The position numbers and the translations under genes are program-made. From Tetradesmus obliquus (Eukaryota; Chlorophyta; Chlorophyceae; Sphaeropleales; Scenedesmaceae): 64,000 nt of DNA. Location of the stretch: NCBI GenBank assembly GCA_030272155.1, contig CP126199.1, positions 4,452,501 through 4,516,500 on the forward strand. Reading direction: 5' to 3'. Shown piece by piece: positions 21,411-34,237 of the stretch. How positions within the stretch are numbered: position 1 is the stretch's first letter; each line of letters starts with the position of its first letter. The notes under the pieces are model-generated. The model searched no databases, was not told the DNA's origin, and saw only the letters and a list, made by a program, of their open reading frames with translations.

Positions 21411-24400
21411 TTACTGCGCTTCACCACACAGCCCGACATCTTCTGCCACAGCAGCATACACCCATATGTGGTTGGGGGTGGCAGCAGACAGGCTGGAAAG
21501 GCCTCCAAAGCCAGCAAAGCGCAGCCTGAAGCTGCTGCCTTCTATGCCTGCACACAGCTCAGGATGCTTCTCGTTCACAACATGTATCACCTCAAACGCC
21601 AATTCAGCTGCAGCATAAAACGCATCATGCAGATCTGGGACCTCTTCGCCCCTCTGCGCAACCGTGCTGGTGGTCATGCCTAGAACATTGGACTGAGCCA
21701 CACGGAGCTTGCGCACTGCACCCTCTGGAACACGCAGGCAGCTTGGCAGCGGCAGCAGGCTAGCATAATGCCTGACCAGTGCTGCCTTCAATTCCTTGGC
21801 TGATACCCTGGGCCCGCCCTTGTACATGGAAGATGTGAATACTGCAGTGCTGCCGTGCTCTGGCCACAGCTGTGGCAGCAAGTCCCTTGCCATGATCACA
21901 GCAGCATCTTGCGGCAAGTCGAGCCTCTCAAGGAACTCTGGCGGCGCAAGCAGCGACGCATTGCTCATCGTCAGCAGCGCACCAGACAAGCACGCAGCCA
22001 CGTCTGTTGCGTCGCGCCCCTCCCATGTGGTCCTGAGCACCTCCATCGGCAGGACAGTAGCTGGCTTGCCGTTGATCCTGAGGGTGGGTCTGATGTGCGT
22101 GGGCACCAGAGTGAGTTGCTGCTCCTGCTGCATCACCAGATTTTGAGCCTGAGTGCCTGCTTCAGCTCCAGAACCTGAGTTGCCCCACTGCAGTGTACTG
22201 GTTGCAACTAGCATCTCCACATCATCTGCAAATTCAGGCGCTGCAGGGTAGCTTGCATTGCCTGCATTTGTTGCGCGCAGGCGCCGACCTGCAGCAGCGT
22301 GAATCGCACAGCGCGGGTACTGCTCAAATGGTGCATCAAATCATGCTGCACCTGGCGTATGCAGACTGGCTGGCTGGCTGCATGCCTGCGTAGGTGCGTA
22401 AGCACATCACCAGTCTTTGACAAGGCGGCCTAAACTTCAAGTAACACACTGCTGAACCAACAAGCACAGGATGCGTCAGTGTGGCGATCGCGCCGGTGGG
22501 AAACATAATATAGGTGTCGCGGCAAGCCAGTGTGGCGCTTCCAACACACCATGGCATTGACCTATTGCTCTACACCCGAGCTTAGCTCTGAGCCTTCCAT
22601 AGAGGCTGCACACGTAAGACCACGCTACATGCAGATCTGCATGTCGTCTAGACATGTGCACTGCACATCTGAGATGCTTGCGAGGTGCATGCTGCATGCA
22701 CCCTGGACTATGAACTGGAAGGTGTTGCCATGAGGCACCGCTTCAATGCTTACCTTGTGCTCCGCTTGGTGGTGAGCAGCTGCAGTAGGCTCGCAAACCA
22801 TCGCGCTGAGTTACGCACTGGTAGTTGGGGTAGACAGCGACGCCGGATGGCACACCAGGGCCTGGAACCATCTTTGCACACTTGCAGGCCGTCTTTGCAC
22901 CGTTGGCCTGGATTTGGTAACGGAAAAGAAGCTCGACGTTGAAGTCTCGAACGCATAAGATGCAGGAGCTTGCTGCAGCACCGCTGACGCGGCTGTGTGG
23001 GCACCCTGAGCAAGCCAGGTCGCCCGCCCTTGCGTATGTGCCTGCTGCACATTCTTCGCACACCAGGTTGCCGCTTTGTGAAGATGTGCCTGCCTTGGGT
23101 GCGTAGCCATCTTTGCAGATGCAGCCGTCCTTGGTGGCCACAGCCACAGCGTTTGGGGTGGTAATGCTGCACTGCCGGCAAGTAGTGTCACTAGGCAGTG
23201 TGTAATCATCCGCGCCGGTGCACACACCAATATCCGCATTCGCTGTTCAGGCAGATGAGGAGAACAACAGCAGCAGGTAAGCGCATCAGGTGATGCTGAA
23301 TCATATTGTGCCAGATGGCGTGTTCAGCGGCATCAAGACACAGCCATCACACTCTTGCATTTGTGCAGTGCTGGGATAAGGACCATAGTCTACCTGACAT
23401 CTGCTGCTTATGCACACAACTGTACTGATAAATGGCACTGCAATCCAGGGTGCACCGTGTGCAGTGCAGCAAAGCGACATACGATGAGTCTGATCAGCTG
23501 CACTACCCACCGGCGCATTTCAGAGTGACGATTGCGGCCCAATCGCCAGTCTGCTTGTAGCCAGCCTTGCACTGGCAGATGGATCCAGTGCCTTGAACAC
23601 CCGGCCCTTCAATGCTAAAGTCGTCTATGTCTGTTATGGGAAGTGAAAGAGTTTTCACTGCAGGCGGCAGATAAGCACCAGGCAAACGAATCGGAACGTA
23701 TGCAGTGCAGGTGGTGCATGCACCATATGGTAACATATGGCAATGCATTGCAGTGGTACACTTGTACAATGACACAGGAGACACCAAGCTGCTCTCATAA
23801 GCTGATTTAGCTGATGCTGCAGCTGTCTAGTCCATCGCGACTTTGTGATCTTCTATATGTTGAATGCGCAGCTAAAGCTCTCGCTTCAAGAGGTTCATGC
23901 CCCATCACCATATGGCCTACTGATAGGTGGCATTTGTCGAGCTATGATAGATGGTCTGTGTATAGATGATTGATGCTGTTGAGTGTCTGTGATGGATGGT
24001 CTATGCATAGATAACGGAAGCTGTCGGGCACGGCACGTCTACGCTGCCAAATCCAGTGCAAAAGAGACGGAGCTCCAACTTGAACGTCAATGGCAGCGCT
24101 GCTAGCATGCTGGCAGTTGTGGCCGATATGTGTTCTACTGCCACCCTTGAAGCACTACCAGATGCTTTTTTGTGTACACAGCCGCTTGCCAGCCGCCAAT
24201 CACTGCAGCTGGGGTGGGTCACGGTTCAGTCGCGTGTAGTGCATGCAGTGCTACATAACTTGCGGCTCGGAGCCACCCTCAAGGCCTGCTTGCCTACCTG
24301 GACACGTACAAACCAAGGATTGCCCTTGGCCAGCAGTGGTGCAGTCCTTGTTGCACCTGCAGCCCGTGTGCTGATCATTTGCATAGCTGTCTTGGGGGCC

Positions 24401-24881
24401 TGCGTCACAGAAACAGTCACAACAGACATACAGTGCACAGACGATGTTGCAGGGTACCATTGCTGTATAAGCAGACACGACTGTGAGCCTGCGCTACCTC
24501 AACCGCATGCCTGGATGCAGATTGCATTGGACACCGTGTCACAGGCCGTGAGTGGACCCTGCTGCTTCATCGGGCGCATGTGCTTGCCGCACCATACCAG
24601 CACTGCCCGACTCAGGCAGGATTGACCTCAGAGGTCAGCAGCACACTGTTGTTGGCTGATGAAGGCAGCAGTAAGCTGTTTATGACTCACAGGTGGCGCA
24701 CGCGGCTGCTCCTGCTGTGCTGTACTCGTAGTAGCCCCTGCAGGGCAGGCACTGGAGGCCACCAGCAGCTGCAGCGTAACCTGCAGAGGTATAGTAAAAA
24801 GAGCAGCGTGACTGTCCTAGGTTTGATTTACATGTAGACACGCAGCCATTCCCTTGGTAGGCGGTGCTTTGGAGAGGCACT
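21411..24881 (-). CDS. Cysteine-rich extracellular-type protein (5' end unresolved)
   Basis: Minus-strand exons in phase: about 24881-24691, 24462-24298, 23816-23511, 23242-22754 and 22240-21411 (stop). Exons 1 to 4 encode closely spaced cysteines with Gly and aromatic residues, for example CLPCRGYYEYSTAGAAACATC, CRCNKDC, CQCKAGYKQTG, CRQC, CICKDGYAPKAG and CEECAAGTYA. That pattern is typical of ephrin-receptor-like/TNFR/EGF-type modules, common in green-algal surface or secreted proteins. The last exon (about 277 aa) has almost no cysteine, contains ERLDLPQDAAVIMARDLLPQLWPEHG, and matches no family I recognise. No signal peptide or start codon could be assigned; at least one exon lies upstream of 24881. 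The function is unknown; a cell-surface or matrix role is inferred from composition only. Confidence 0.6.
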
Positions 24882-26993
24882 CTGGGGGTCATTGCCAGGT
24901 ATCTGGCGTATGCGAGTGTTCAGGGTGTGCGGCAGGTGTGCAGCAAGACTGTGCTCTGCTGAGTTACCCGCAGGGCGCAACCCAAGGTTTCCCTTGAAGA
25001 AGCACGCAGCTTGCATGCTGTCTCTGCCGTACCTCACAGCCGCCACGCCTTGACGCATGAACACAAGCCGCTTTCATCAAATGCGCACAATTCACCAGCG
25101 ATGTTACCCTACTGGTGCGGCTTCCCAGGTAACCCAGACTGTGCTGGAAGCCTCGGTGGCGATGCCTGGTGTTTGTGTGTGATACCAGCCCACTGGGCGC
25201 ATGGCATGCGGCACTGCATGCAAGATTTACTTGTCAAATTAATGAGCGTGTACATGCATAAGCACCATTTTGTTGCGTGGTCAGCAGCTGCAGCTGCAGC
25301 TGCAGCTGCTTGCTGTTGCTTGCTGCTCACCAGGAGGACAGCCCTCGCAGCTCAGGGTGCCTCGTTCCCACGAAGTGTCTAGCTGAGGAGATCGCCCAGC
25401 TAGGCATCTGCAGGCGCTCTTGTCGGGTGTCGGCTCAGTCGTGGCTGGGCACGGCTTGCACGCGTCAGTTGCCAGCCCAGGCAGGGCGTATTCGTTGGCA
25501 GCACATGCTGCAGAGCACTATGTAGCAGTAGCAGTAGCAGTAGCAGTAGCAGTAGCAGTAGCAGTAGCACATGCTGTTGATTTTTGAAGGTCCAGCCTAG
25601 GCATACCCGCTGTGACTGTACACCTTGGCATGCCTGCAGCCGGCCCCTTCTTGATCGTTTCATGCATGCAGCAAGGGGAAGGTTTTGCACGTAAAAACAA
25701 AGGTTGACCCAAATATATGTTGAGCCTTGGTTTACCTTGGGTATAATGTAAAGGCTGCATGGTTGTATTCATGAAACATTACGTTATGTGTAGGGCTTAT
25801 AATGACTTCTGCATGTTGAGGCTTTGGTGCAAAAACGTACATCAAATCAAGCTACTCTTTGACGACAGCTGTCACCCAGGGAGATCGCGCGCACCTGTGC
25901 AAACCAGCTGCGCTCCAAACCCGCTGACTTGTTGAAACCCAGCCCTGCATCGGCATGCTCCACCAGGCACTGCTTCAGTCTTGAGCTTCATGAGCGGGTC
26001 GTTGAGGGGGCATAAGTCTGCAGTGCCTGTCTGAACATCTCCCTGCCGGCGTAGATAGACTTGAAATTAATCGATCAGTGCATTTAATAATATGTCAGAC
26101 AATTTGGGCAACTACAAGGCCGTTGACAGCAGGCCGCCTTTAGCATGACGGTTTTACATTGGATTCGATGCCTCGCATGCATGCACGCCCTGATGCACAA
26201 TCACAGGTGCTTCATGCATGCTTTATGTATCGAAATCATTTATACATGCTCTCGATTGCCGTGCATGGGTCGAAATTCATCGCACAGGGATGCCGGCCCG
26301 TGTGGGCGTGCATGCCTGCACGCCTTGCTGCAAGATCCGACAAGTGCCATGGCTTCATGCTGTTTTACAACCTTTGCTGTTGCCGCTCCAAGGTTGCGGC
26401 AGTGCTCCGATTGATAGCGCATTTCTACCGGGCCGGGGCTATGGATAAGTCACCAAAGTCTCAACTTGCAAAGATCCCCACTTGTTCGGGGGAAGTGCAT
26501 GATCGGCGCCCGAGCCAACTTGAAGCCAACTTGAGGCCTTACAGTGCTTCAAGCACTGTTATCGACAGTGACAGTACTGCTGCGCTGACTCAGCGCGGTT
26601 GTGACAACTGAGTGCCCCGGGCGAAAATCTCCACGCGTACAACAGCTGGCCAGGAGCAGCGCATAGTATCAGGGCTTACCGCGTGCATAGCACGTACCAT
26701 GTGTTAATTCTACATGTGCTGTGTGCCACACGACAACCCCAGCCGCTAACCTGCCAACTGACTGGCAGGGCCATAGTCTGGGGCCTGCAGCTGGGCTAGC
26801 GGTGCCTCAAGCGGTGCTGTGCTTGGCTCCTTCGCTGCGAGCATTGTGTGGTGCCCAGATAGCTGTGGCAGCCCATATCTGGAGCCATTCAGTCAGAGGC
26901 ACATAATGGATCGCAATCCACGTTGAATGCCGTCACCGGAAGACCTGTTCCTATGATGCGTCACTTGCAGAATCTGTTGCACCTAGGCAATAC
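24882..26993. other. Interval with no supported gene
   Basis: About 2.1 kb. The first few hundred bases may hold the missing 5' exon(s) of the Cys-rich gene. The rest includes the TAGCAG microsatellite at 25523-25568 and AT-richer sequence near 25.7-26.1 kb. A 150-codon plus-strand frame at 26159-26611 has no recognisable domain and was not accepted. Confidence 0.5.
25523..25568. repeat. (TAGCAG)n microsatellite
   Basis: About 7.5 perfect copies of TAGCAG. This hexamer differs from the pure CAG/CTG tracts seen elsewhere in the window. Confidence 0.95.
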
Positions 26994-29900
26994 CTACGAC
27001 TGTGCAGCCGGCTTCAGCCGCGGCAGAGTTGTCGCTGTTCCATTGCTGGATGCCTGCCCTACGTCAGTTTCAGCTGCTGCTGCTATTGCTGCTGCCGCTG
27101 CTGCTTCACCCGTTGCTGCTACACCTGCAGCTGCAGCAGCGGCTTCAGCTGCTTGTTGCATTGCATTTGCCGCTGGCAGCTGTACTGGGCTGCGGCTGCG
27201 CTGCTCCTGCTGCATGCTCTGCCACTTCCTCCTGCCAGGCATCTTCTGCGGCAGCCCCATGCGCTCATACTTTGCGCTGTAGCGCTCCAGCAGCAGCTGC
27301 TCCACAACTTGGCTCGGCAGCGGCCTGTCTGCAGCATCTGCGGCTGCATCATCACCTGCCGCGGGGCCGCCTGGGCTGGCTACACCTGCTGCTGCTGCTG
27401 CTGACATGTCATCTGGGCTTGCTGCTGCCAGCAGGCCTGAGGCTGCTGCTGCTGCCACAGCCGGCTCCGACAGCTGCACAGGCTCAGGCTTGCGGCAGAT
27501 GCGGCGGTGGCGCAGCTGCAACAACAACACAGGTGCTGGTTTCAGAGCCCATGTGCAGGTTGTCCAATGTCTGAGCGAAATCTATATGTGCGGCATTGGG
27601 AGGATAGCCAGGTGTGGTGCTCACAAGTACAAGCAGGACCATCATGACAATGCACAGCTGTATCTGCTGCCCACATGCTTAGCTCCACAACCACTGCTGC
27701 CAGAAGCTGTCCGCTGCATGCAACATCAACTGGCACCAAATGCACCAGACACTCCTGCCTGCACCCCTCCAGCTCACCTCCTGCAAGCGGCTGCCGCACT
27801 CGCTGCTGCTGCTCTCCCAGGCAGCGCCCAGCATAGCCCCAAAGCCTTCATCCCCAGCCACACCCCACTCCTCAGGCAGCGCCTGCCCAGTAGCAGCGGC
27901 AGCAGCAGCAGCCATGCGCCGCCGCAGGCGCTGGCCCATGCAGGCCTGCTCGCTGACCTTCTGCCAAGGTGGCGTGACAGCGCGGAACTTGATGCTTGCC
28001 ACGTCATCAAGTTCTATGTCTGACCAGCCTGAGTCGCTGTCACTGCCAGGCCAGCCTTCTGCAGCATATGGGTAACTGCAGGCAGAGAAGCACAACACAC
28101 ATGCGCAGAGCGGGTGTGGGCATGCACGGCAGGCATGGGCCCAGGGTAGGAGCAGAATATGCAAAGTGTATGACAACACATGTGAGCTGCAAGCGCCACT
28201 ACAGCAGCACCTGCAGCTGCATGCCCAGCCGTCATGACCCTTGCAGGAGTAATGTGCGCCACGCAAGCAAGCAGAATGCAGCTCTACCGGCTGCAGATTC
28301 ACAATAGCTGTAGGAGCGCCTCACCTGCCAGGCGCCTTGCCTGAGCAGGGCCTGTTCTTGCCGCCCACAGCAGCACTCATTACTCTGCTGCCAGGCATCC
28401 TGCGAGCTGACACAACCCTGGACCCAGCGACTGATACAGCAGCAGTAGGCGGCGCTGCTGCTGCCGCTGCCTCACTAGGAAGGCCACCTTCATTGCCCGA
28501 CGCTGCTGCCGCAACTGCCGCTGCTGTTGCTTGCGCCTGCTGCTTGGCCCTGCGTGCCTGCAGCTTCTGCTGCAGCTCCTGCAGCCGCTGCTGGTGCAGC
28601 TGCTCTGCCTGCAGCCGCGCCTTTTGCTCTTCCACATATGCCAGCCTGCCCTCCTTGTCTGCCCAGCGCTTGCGCACCTGGTAGCCTCGCCAACGTGCCT
28701 GAAGAAGTTTGGCAAATTGCAGTGGCAGCAGACACAGCAAACTGAGGCAAGTGCGCCAAGGATAGCAGGCGCCGCATGCCACACAGGCAGGCACAGCAAG
28801 CAGAGACAGAACGCGCCTGCAAAATCCTGACAGACCGGTTGCTGCATAGTCGAGTGTGCTGACACCACACTGCTTGGCTGCGCTCTGCCACTCTTGGCCG
28901 GCATGCATGCTCTGCGATGCGCCACATGACTGGGTGATGTGACTCCAAGACAACTGCTGCTGATATTGCAGGTGATGTTTACAGCATGTCCAAAGAGGGT
29001 GCCACAGGTACAGCCCTTACTAACAGCTGGCCTGGTGCAGCGCTACGCACACCTGGATGACGCTGGCAAGGTAGTGCTTCAGCAGCGTCTTGCTCATCCA
29101 GTCATCCTGTGAGCCGTACTGTGCCATGGCAGTGGTCACGCGCCCTGGCTTCGGCTTGGCGGGTTTCGCCCTGCAGTGCAACAACAAGATTGTTACGTGG
29201 CAAAGCTCCCGGAAGAAGATTCCTCTACTGTCAACATCTACTCAAAGCGAGTCCACCAATGCTGGAGTGCTGCCATAGGTCACTCAAGCAACCCTTCCTT
29301 GCTGCAGTGCGGCAACCTTCTAGAGCAACCATATACCAACCGCCTGCTGCACTCCGACACTATGCACACCGAAAAGAAACACGCTGCCTGCTCTCACTTG
29401 CGAGGTGTCTTGCGCCCCCAATGGCTCGTCGCCCTGCTGTACTTGCTGCCACACGACGTATATGTCGCCTCGCTGTGCTGCGTGCGGCCGCTGCCGGTGC
29501 TCAGCGAGCTGCTGACATGCTTCAGCCTGCTGCGGTCTGTGACGCAGCTGCCGGCAAAGCTGCTGACGCCGCTGCGGCCGCTGGCCTGGTGGCGCATCTT
29601 GCGGCTGCTGACGCTGAGCTGGCTGGCCTCCGCGCCAATGTAGCCTGCAGGACGGAATCGGACACTGCAGATGCTTCAGCAGATGGCAACGTGGTGAAAC
29701 GTTGATGCAAGGAAGGATGCAGCAACTGCTCACGGGGGTATGAAGGCATTGAATATCATGCACTACTGTGCGGGTCTTTCTCTGGGTTCTCAGGACTTGA
29801 ATCTGAACCCAGCAGCTGGTGCCAAAGGCGATTGCTGGCGGCTGCCACGGCAATAGAGGAAGCAAAGCAGTACCCCTGCTTTCCAGTAAACCCACGTCCT

Positions 29901-31254
29901 CAACCACAGACACTTGGACCCCACCTGAGGCCTCCGGGCTGATGTCACCCTCCCTGCCAGCCACTGAGGGGCTGCCCGCCCTGCTTCCTGCAAAGCTGGT
30001 GAAGGTGCTGTTGAGGCCGCGCTCCGCTGCTGCTGCTGAGGCGCCATCGCCAAGGCAAGATCCAGCGTCGCTAGCAGCTGCAACCGCAGCTGCAGTAGGG
30101 GCTGGAGTGAAAGCAGCCAGGGCAGCACAGCATCAGCAAAGTAAGCAGGTGGCGATGCAAGTGGGGCAGCTTTGCAATACGCTGCAGGCTCTCCTGTCTC
30201 TGCGGCAGCATGCTGCTGTGCTGGTGCCATTGAATCACATGCGCGCTGCTGCTGTGCCTGCCTGCCCAACTGCTGCTGCTGCTGCCTCACCGTGGCTGCT
30301 CTTGCCGCTGCGGTGCGTGTTGGGCCGCGAGGCGTGCTGCGAGGCCTGCTTGATGGCGCCCAGCACCAACACGTTGCGGCGTGCTGCCTGGTAGCGGTCC
30401 AGCAGCACCTGCACGGCACAAACCACAAAGAACACAGCACAGTTTGTGAGCTGGTTTGTGCAGCTGCCAGTCCTCTGCAGTTTGATGTGTGAAAGTTCGG
30501 CTGACAAGAGTTTCAGGCATCATGCCACTTTTCAAAACGCTGTGCATGACAGCTGCAGGTTGACTTTTCAGGCTGTGCGCACATGTGGGGAATTGTTGGG
30601 TCCCATAGACGTGCCTAGTTGCTGTCTGCAGCTGCACAAAGCTGGCTCAGCCACTGCTGCTGCTGCTGCTGCTGGCAGCAGCACCGTTTGTGACTCACTG
30701 CATCAACTTTTGGCAGCCGCTGCCTGGGCAGGTGCTGGTCGCCAAATGCCGCCTCATGCTGGCTGATCCTGCAGTGTGGCAGGGTACAAAAGGCATTCAA
30801 TTGGTTGAGGCCATGCTTTGCTGCTGGATCTCTGTGCTGGGTTTTGATGACAGTGGTTCAAAACACGTGTCATGGCAAGCACATGCCGCTGCTTGTTCGC
30901 CTGGTACTGGTGTAGTTGCTGATGCAAGCTGCCGGCATGTGTCACGGAAGCTGGCTGTGCCCTGATGCTGTTTGCCAATGACTGCCAACAGTTGCGCAGC
31001 AGCAGGTTGCTGCCAGCAGCCGCTGCATGCGTGCTGGCTTCTGTTACACTGGCCGCTGCAGCAACAGATGACCAGACAGGTGCAGTTGCTCACTTGCCCA
31101 AGATGCGCGAGCTCAGCTCCTCCTGCTTGTACTTGTTGTCATGGCTGTTCTCTGTGAATGTTGACTCTATCTGCTTCAGAATGTCGCTTGTTGACTGCAC
31201 CTTCTTCTGGCTGCTGCTTGCCAAGTTGACAGATGTCACGTTGCCGCCCGTCAT
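26994..31254 (-). CDS. IQ-motif (calmodulin-binding) protein
   Basis: Nine minus-strand exons: 31254-31094, 30768-30699, 30408-30291, 30101-29925, 29644-29398, 29170-29053, 28698-28325, 28075-27778 and 27515-26994, about 694 aa. Every junction closes in phase. A single clear IQ motif spans an intron: VIQ at the end of exon 6 joins ARWRGYQVRKRW at the start of exon 7 (about residue 330). A charged, probably coiled-coil stretch follows (EEQKARLQAEQLHQQRLQEL). The N-terminus starts MTGGNVTSVNLASSSQ. Further on are an acidic DSDSGWSDIELDDVASIKF segment and a basic C-terminal ERYSAKYERMGLPQKMPGRR. IQ motifs bind calmodulin or myosin-light-chain-type partners. I do not recognise the whole protein; a flagellar or cytoskeletal role is only a guess from such architectures in algae. 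Confidence 0.75.
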
Positions 31255-31882
31255 CCTTGCTGCCGCAGCTGTGCTAGCTGCTCAATAGCTCTATGCTGCT
31301 ACTTGCTGCCTGCAGGAGCTGTGCTGTTGGCTGCTGTCGTGTGCTGCCAGCTTCTGGCGAGGCTGGTGTGGCTCTGTCAAGCAGCATGACTTATGTGCAG
31401 AACTTTGTCCAGCTGCGGGACCTGGAGTGAGTACTGTACTGTGGCTAAGCTACACCGCCTGTCAGTGAGCAGCGACAGCCAGCACGCTCGGTAAAGTCAT
31501 ATAATCACATTGCATAGTTTCGTAGTGCTTATTGTCGCAGTGGGCAAGCTTGCTGTGTGGAACTCATAGACAGACAAACCTTGCTGTCATGAGGAGCATC
31601 ACACCTGGTCCCTGGACATTGACCAAATTGGTGAAAAATGCAAGTGAGTGAAAGTGGCTGACAAAGAGTCAGCGTTCTGACCCAGCAAAGGTTTAGCAAA
31701 CAAAGGACAGTGTTGAGTGCCTACATAGCTTCTTACTTGGTGGACATCCGTGACCACGGACGAACGACCTGCGCTGTACTTGTCAACTATAACTTTGCAC
31801 TCACAGTTGCAACATCTGAGTCTTTGGTGGCGCGAGTAGCCTCTCTTAATCAGCACACTCTTGTACAGCGTTCCTTGCCACC
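31255..31882. promoter_or_regulatory. Candidate divergent promoter, IQ protein / NOSIP
   Basis: 628 bases separate two start codons in head-to-head orientation. The part from 31.45 to 31.85 kb lacks the CAG/CTG background. Function is inferred from layout only. Confidence 0.4.
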
Positions 31883-34237
31883 ATGGGACGAGGCTCAAGG
31901 CATAGCAAAAATGCCGGAACTATGGGCTCTGAGGGCCTGACATACCATGAGCGCAAAGCTCTGGGTTTCGGCACTGTGAAGGAGAGGGTGGGCAAGGTAG
32001 GTGGGCCAGCTGCTGCCATGCCCTTGCTAGCAGCTTTGCATGGCCGCAGCTCACCTCGCTCGACATACTTTCGATCCGCAAGAGTCATGTAATATGTTCA
32101 GCTCCTGCATGCCCTGCCAACGGTCTGCTGTGTGCCTGCAGGACTCGCAAGGCAACTACTATGACTGCTGCTTGACGCTGCAGCCAGCAGTGGTAAGCAT
32201 GCACAGCCCAACTGCGCTGCATATTTGCAGTTGCTTAGCCATGAGTCATGTGCACATGTGTTGAGCTGCAGTGTGCGCGCATGTCTTGCAAGCACACATC
32301 GCAGTTGCGTTCCTGACTGCGCTGTCGCCCTGCACATATGTACAGCAACTCGAGCAAGCATAGCTCTCTTCCACGATGTATGCCATTACATCTGCTTGCA
32401 GGATCCAGTGGTGACGCCTGATGGCTACCTGTACAGCAGAGAAGCAATCCTGGAGAACCTGCTGCAGCAAAAGAAGGCCATCAAACGCAAGCTCGCAGCA
32501 TACGAGGCGCAGCAAGCAGAGGAGCAGCAAAAGGTGTGAGGGAAACAGCAACGACAGCAAACGTTGACAGATTGCTGGCACTTTCTTGTTCCCTTATCAT
32601 CACTGTGTTCATCACAGCAGCAGCAGCAGCAGCATCAGTGTTTTCATCAACAGCAGCAGCAACAGCAGGAGCAGCAGCAGCAGCAGCAGCACCACCACCA
32701 CTACCACCACTGGGGGTCCACCAGCAGCACCAGCAGCAGCAGCAGCAAAAGCACGCTTCTACTGCTCTTGCTGCGCTTTTGGCTGTTGCAACGGTTTGCT
32801 ATCAGTCATCAACACCTTGCTGTTGTGTTGCATGTGCAGGCAGCTGAGCAGGCGCAGGTGGCGCATGAAGCCAAGCTGATTGCGTTTGACAGGCAGAACC
32901 ACATGGGCATTAGCGGCAAGACAGTAAAGCGTATCGAGGATGCGATCGCAGCAGAGGCAGCCACCATGCACGACGCCAAGGGCGTCAAGGCAGCAGTGAA
33001 CATCAAGGAGAACGAGGAGAAGATGAAGCAGCTGCGGGTGAGCTGCTGCAAGGTCAAGGTGTCATGTGACATGCCTTGCAACAGTGCTTTGCACAAGCAG
33101 CTGCTGTGCTGCAGCTGGTGTGTGCTGCTGTTGCATGCATAGATACAGCAGGAGTCACTGTTGCTGCCTGCAGCAGCGGCTCACCTGTGAGGTGTGTGCT
33201 GCATCTGGTGCAGATGAGTACGTTGCATGCATGGTGGTAAGATGCAGCATCAGCATCAGCAGCAATGGCAGGGATGTGCACAGCATCCTCACCAGCAGCT
33301 CTCCTGCATCGAGAGATCCTTCAGCCATCCTTGCCAGCTACTCACCAGACAGCACAGGCATCGCTCCCACCTGCAATGCTGCCTGTGCTGCCTCAGGCAT
33401 GTCAGGCTGCATATGCTCGCGATTACCCCTGGCAGTGTGTGCTGTACTTTATGTCACTGCTGTATGTGCGCGTCTTGCACTGCAGGCGTTCTGGGTGCCT
33501 AGCCAAGCGCCAGAGGCGAAGGACCTGCTGGCCAAGCCAGACAGCGCCACCTACTGTCCTGCAAGCAGTAAGAAGCTGCGACTGAAGGACTGCGTGGCTG
33601 CGAAGTTTACGCCGGTGAGGCAGGAAATGTGAATGCGTGCTTTCTTTGCTTGCATGAAAGCAGTGTTTGACCGTGTCAGCTGTGCGTATCCCCTGCATGT
33701 GTGTCCTGCAATGTTAAGTCAAAATTGCCGGAAGATCGAGCTGGCTCTCCAGCTCCTGCACTTTGCAGAACAGCATCAGGCGCTAGCCTGCACAATGTAT
33801 CCCAGCCTACACTATCCGCATGCGCTCTTCTTCATCACTCTATACACAGTTCTTTTTGACATTGCAGTTCTGCTGTAACGTTGCACTGTCGCCTCCTGCA
33901 GGTGCCTGAGGGCGAGTCGGGCCGCTTCATGGACCCAATCACCAAAGACACCTTTACCAACACTAGCAGGCTAGTCGTCATCGCGCCAACAGGCGACGTG
34001 CTGCTAGAGGAGACCTACAAAAAGTGCATAAAGCCGGACGGCCACTTTAAGGGCAAGAAAGTGGGCGAGAAAGATGTGATAAAGCTGCAGGGAGGCGGCA
34101 CGGGCTTTGCAGGACGGGACGGAGACAGGGCGCAGGTGAAGAAGCACTTCCACCTGGGGCCTGGCAGCGGGCGCGCAGACCTGCGTGGGCAGCACCAGGG
34201 GCCGCAGAGCCACTTTGGGCTGCGGTTCTACAACTAG
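31883..34237 (+). CDS. NOSIP: Nitric oxide synthase-interacting protein homologue (U-box-like E3)
   Basis: Six exons: 31883-31996, 32142-32192, 32402-32533, 32840-33037, 33486-33614 and 33902-34237, 319 aa, all in phase. The start is in good context (CCACCATGG). NOSIP is a nuclear/cytoplasmic E3 ubiquitin ligase with a split U-box/RING-like fold, also found with spliceosomes. Signatures: HSKNAG and TYHERK at the N-terminus; YDCCLTLQPAVDPVVTPDG and YLYSREAILENLLQQKK (first half of the U-box); FWVPSQAPEAK; and the C-terminal half with MDPITKDTF, DVLLEETYKK and DVIKLQGGGTGFAG. The protein is close to human NOSIP in length (301 aa) and is nearly free of the homopolymer runs seen in its neighbours. 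The non-coding CAG/CTG load sits in intron 3. Confidence 0.96.

Noticed and set aside
24001-24222. Possible extra exon of the Cys-rich gene
   Set aside because: The frame is open but has few cysteines, and no donor gives the phase needed. Exons at 24462-24298 and 23816-23511 already join in phase without it.
26159-26611. 150-codon plus-strand frame
   Set aside because: No recognisable motif, no splice context and no homopolymer or domain pattern like neighbouring genes. It may be chance in a less repetitive stretch.
29819-30394. 191-codon plus-strand frame opposite the IQ-motif gene
   Set aside because: The minus-strand exons 30408-30291 and 30101-29925 join in phase with their neighbours. 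The plus frame has only Ala-rich composition.
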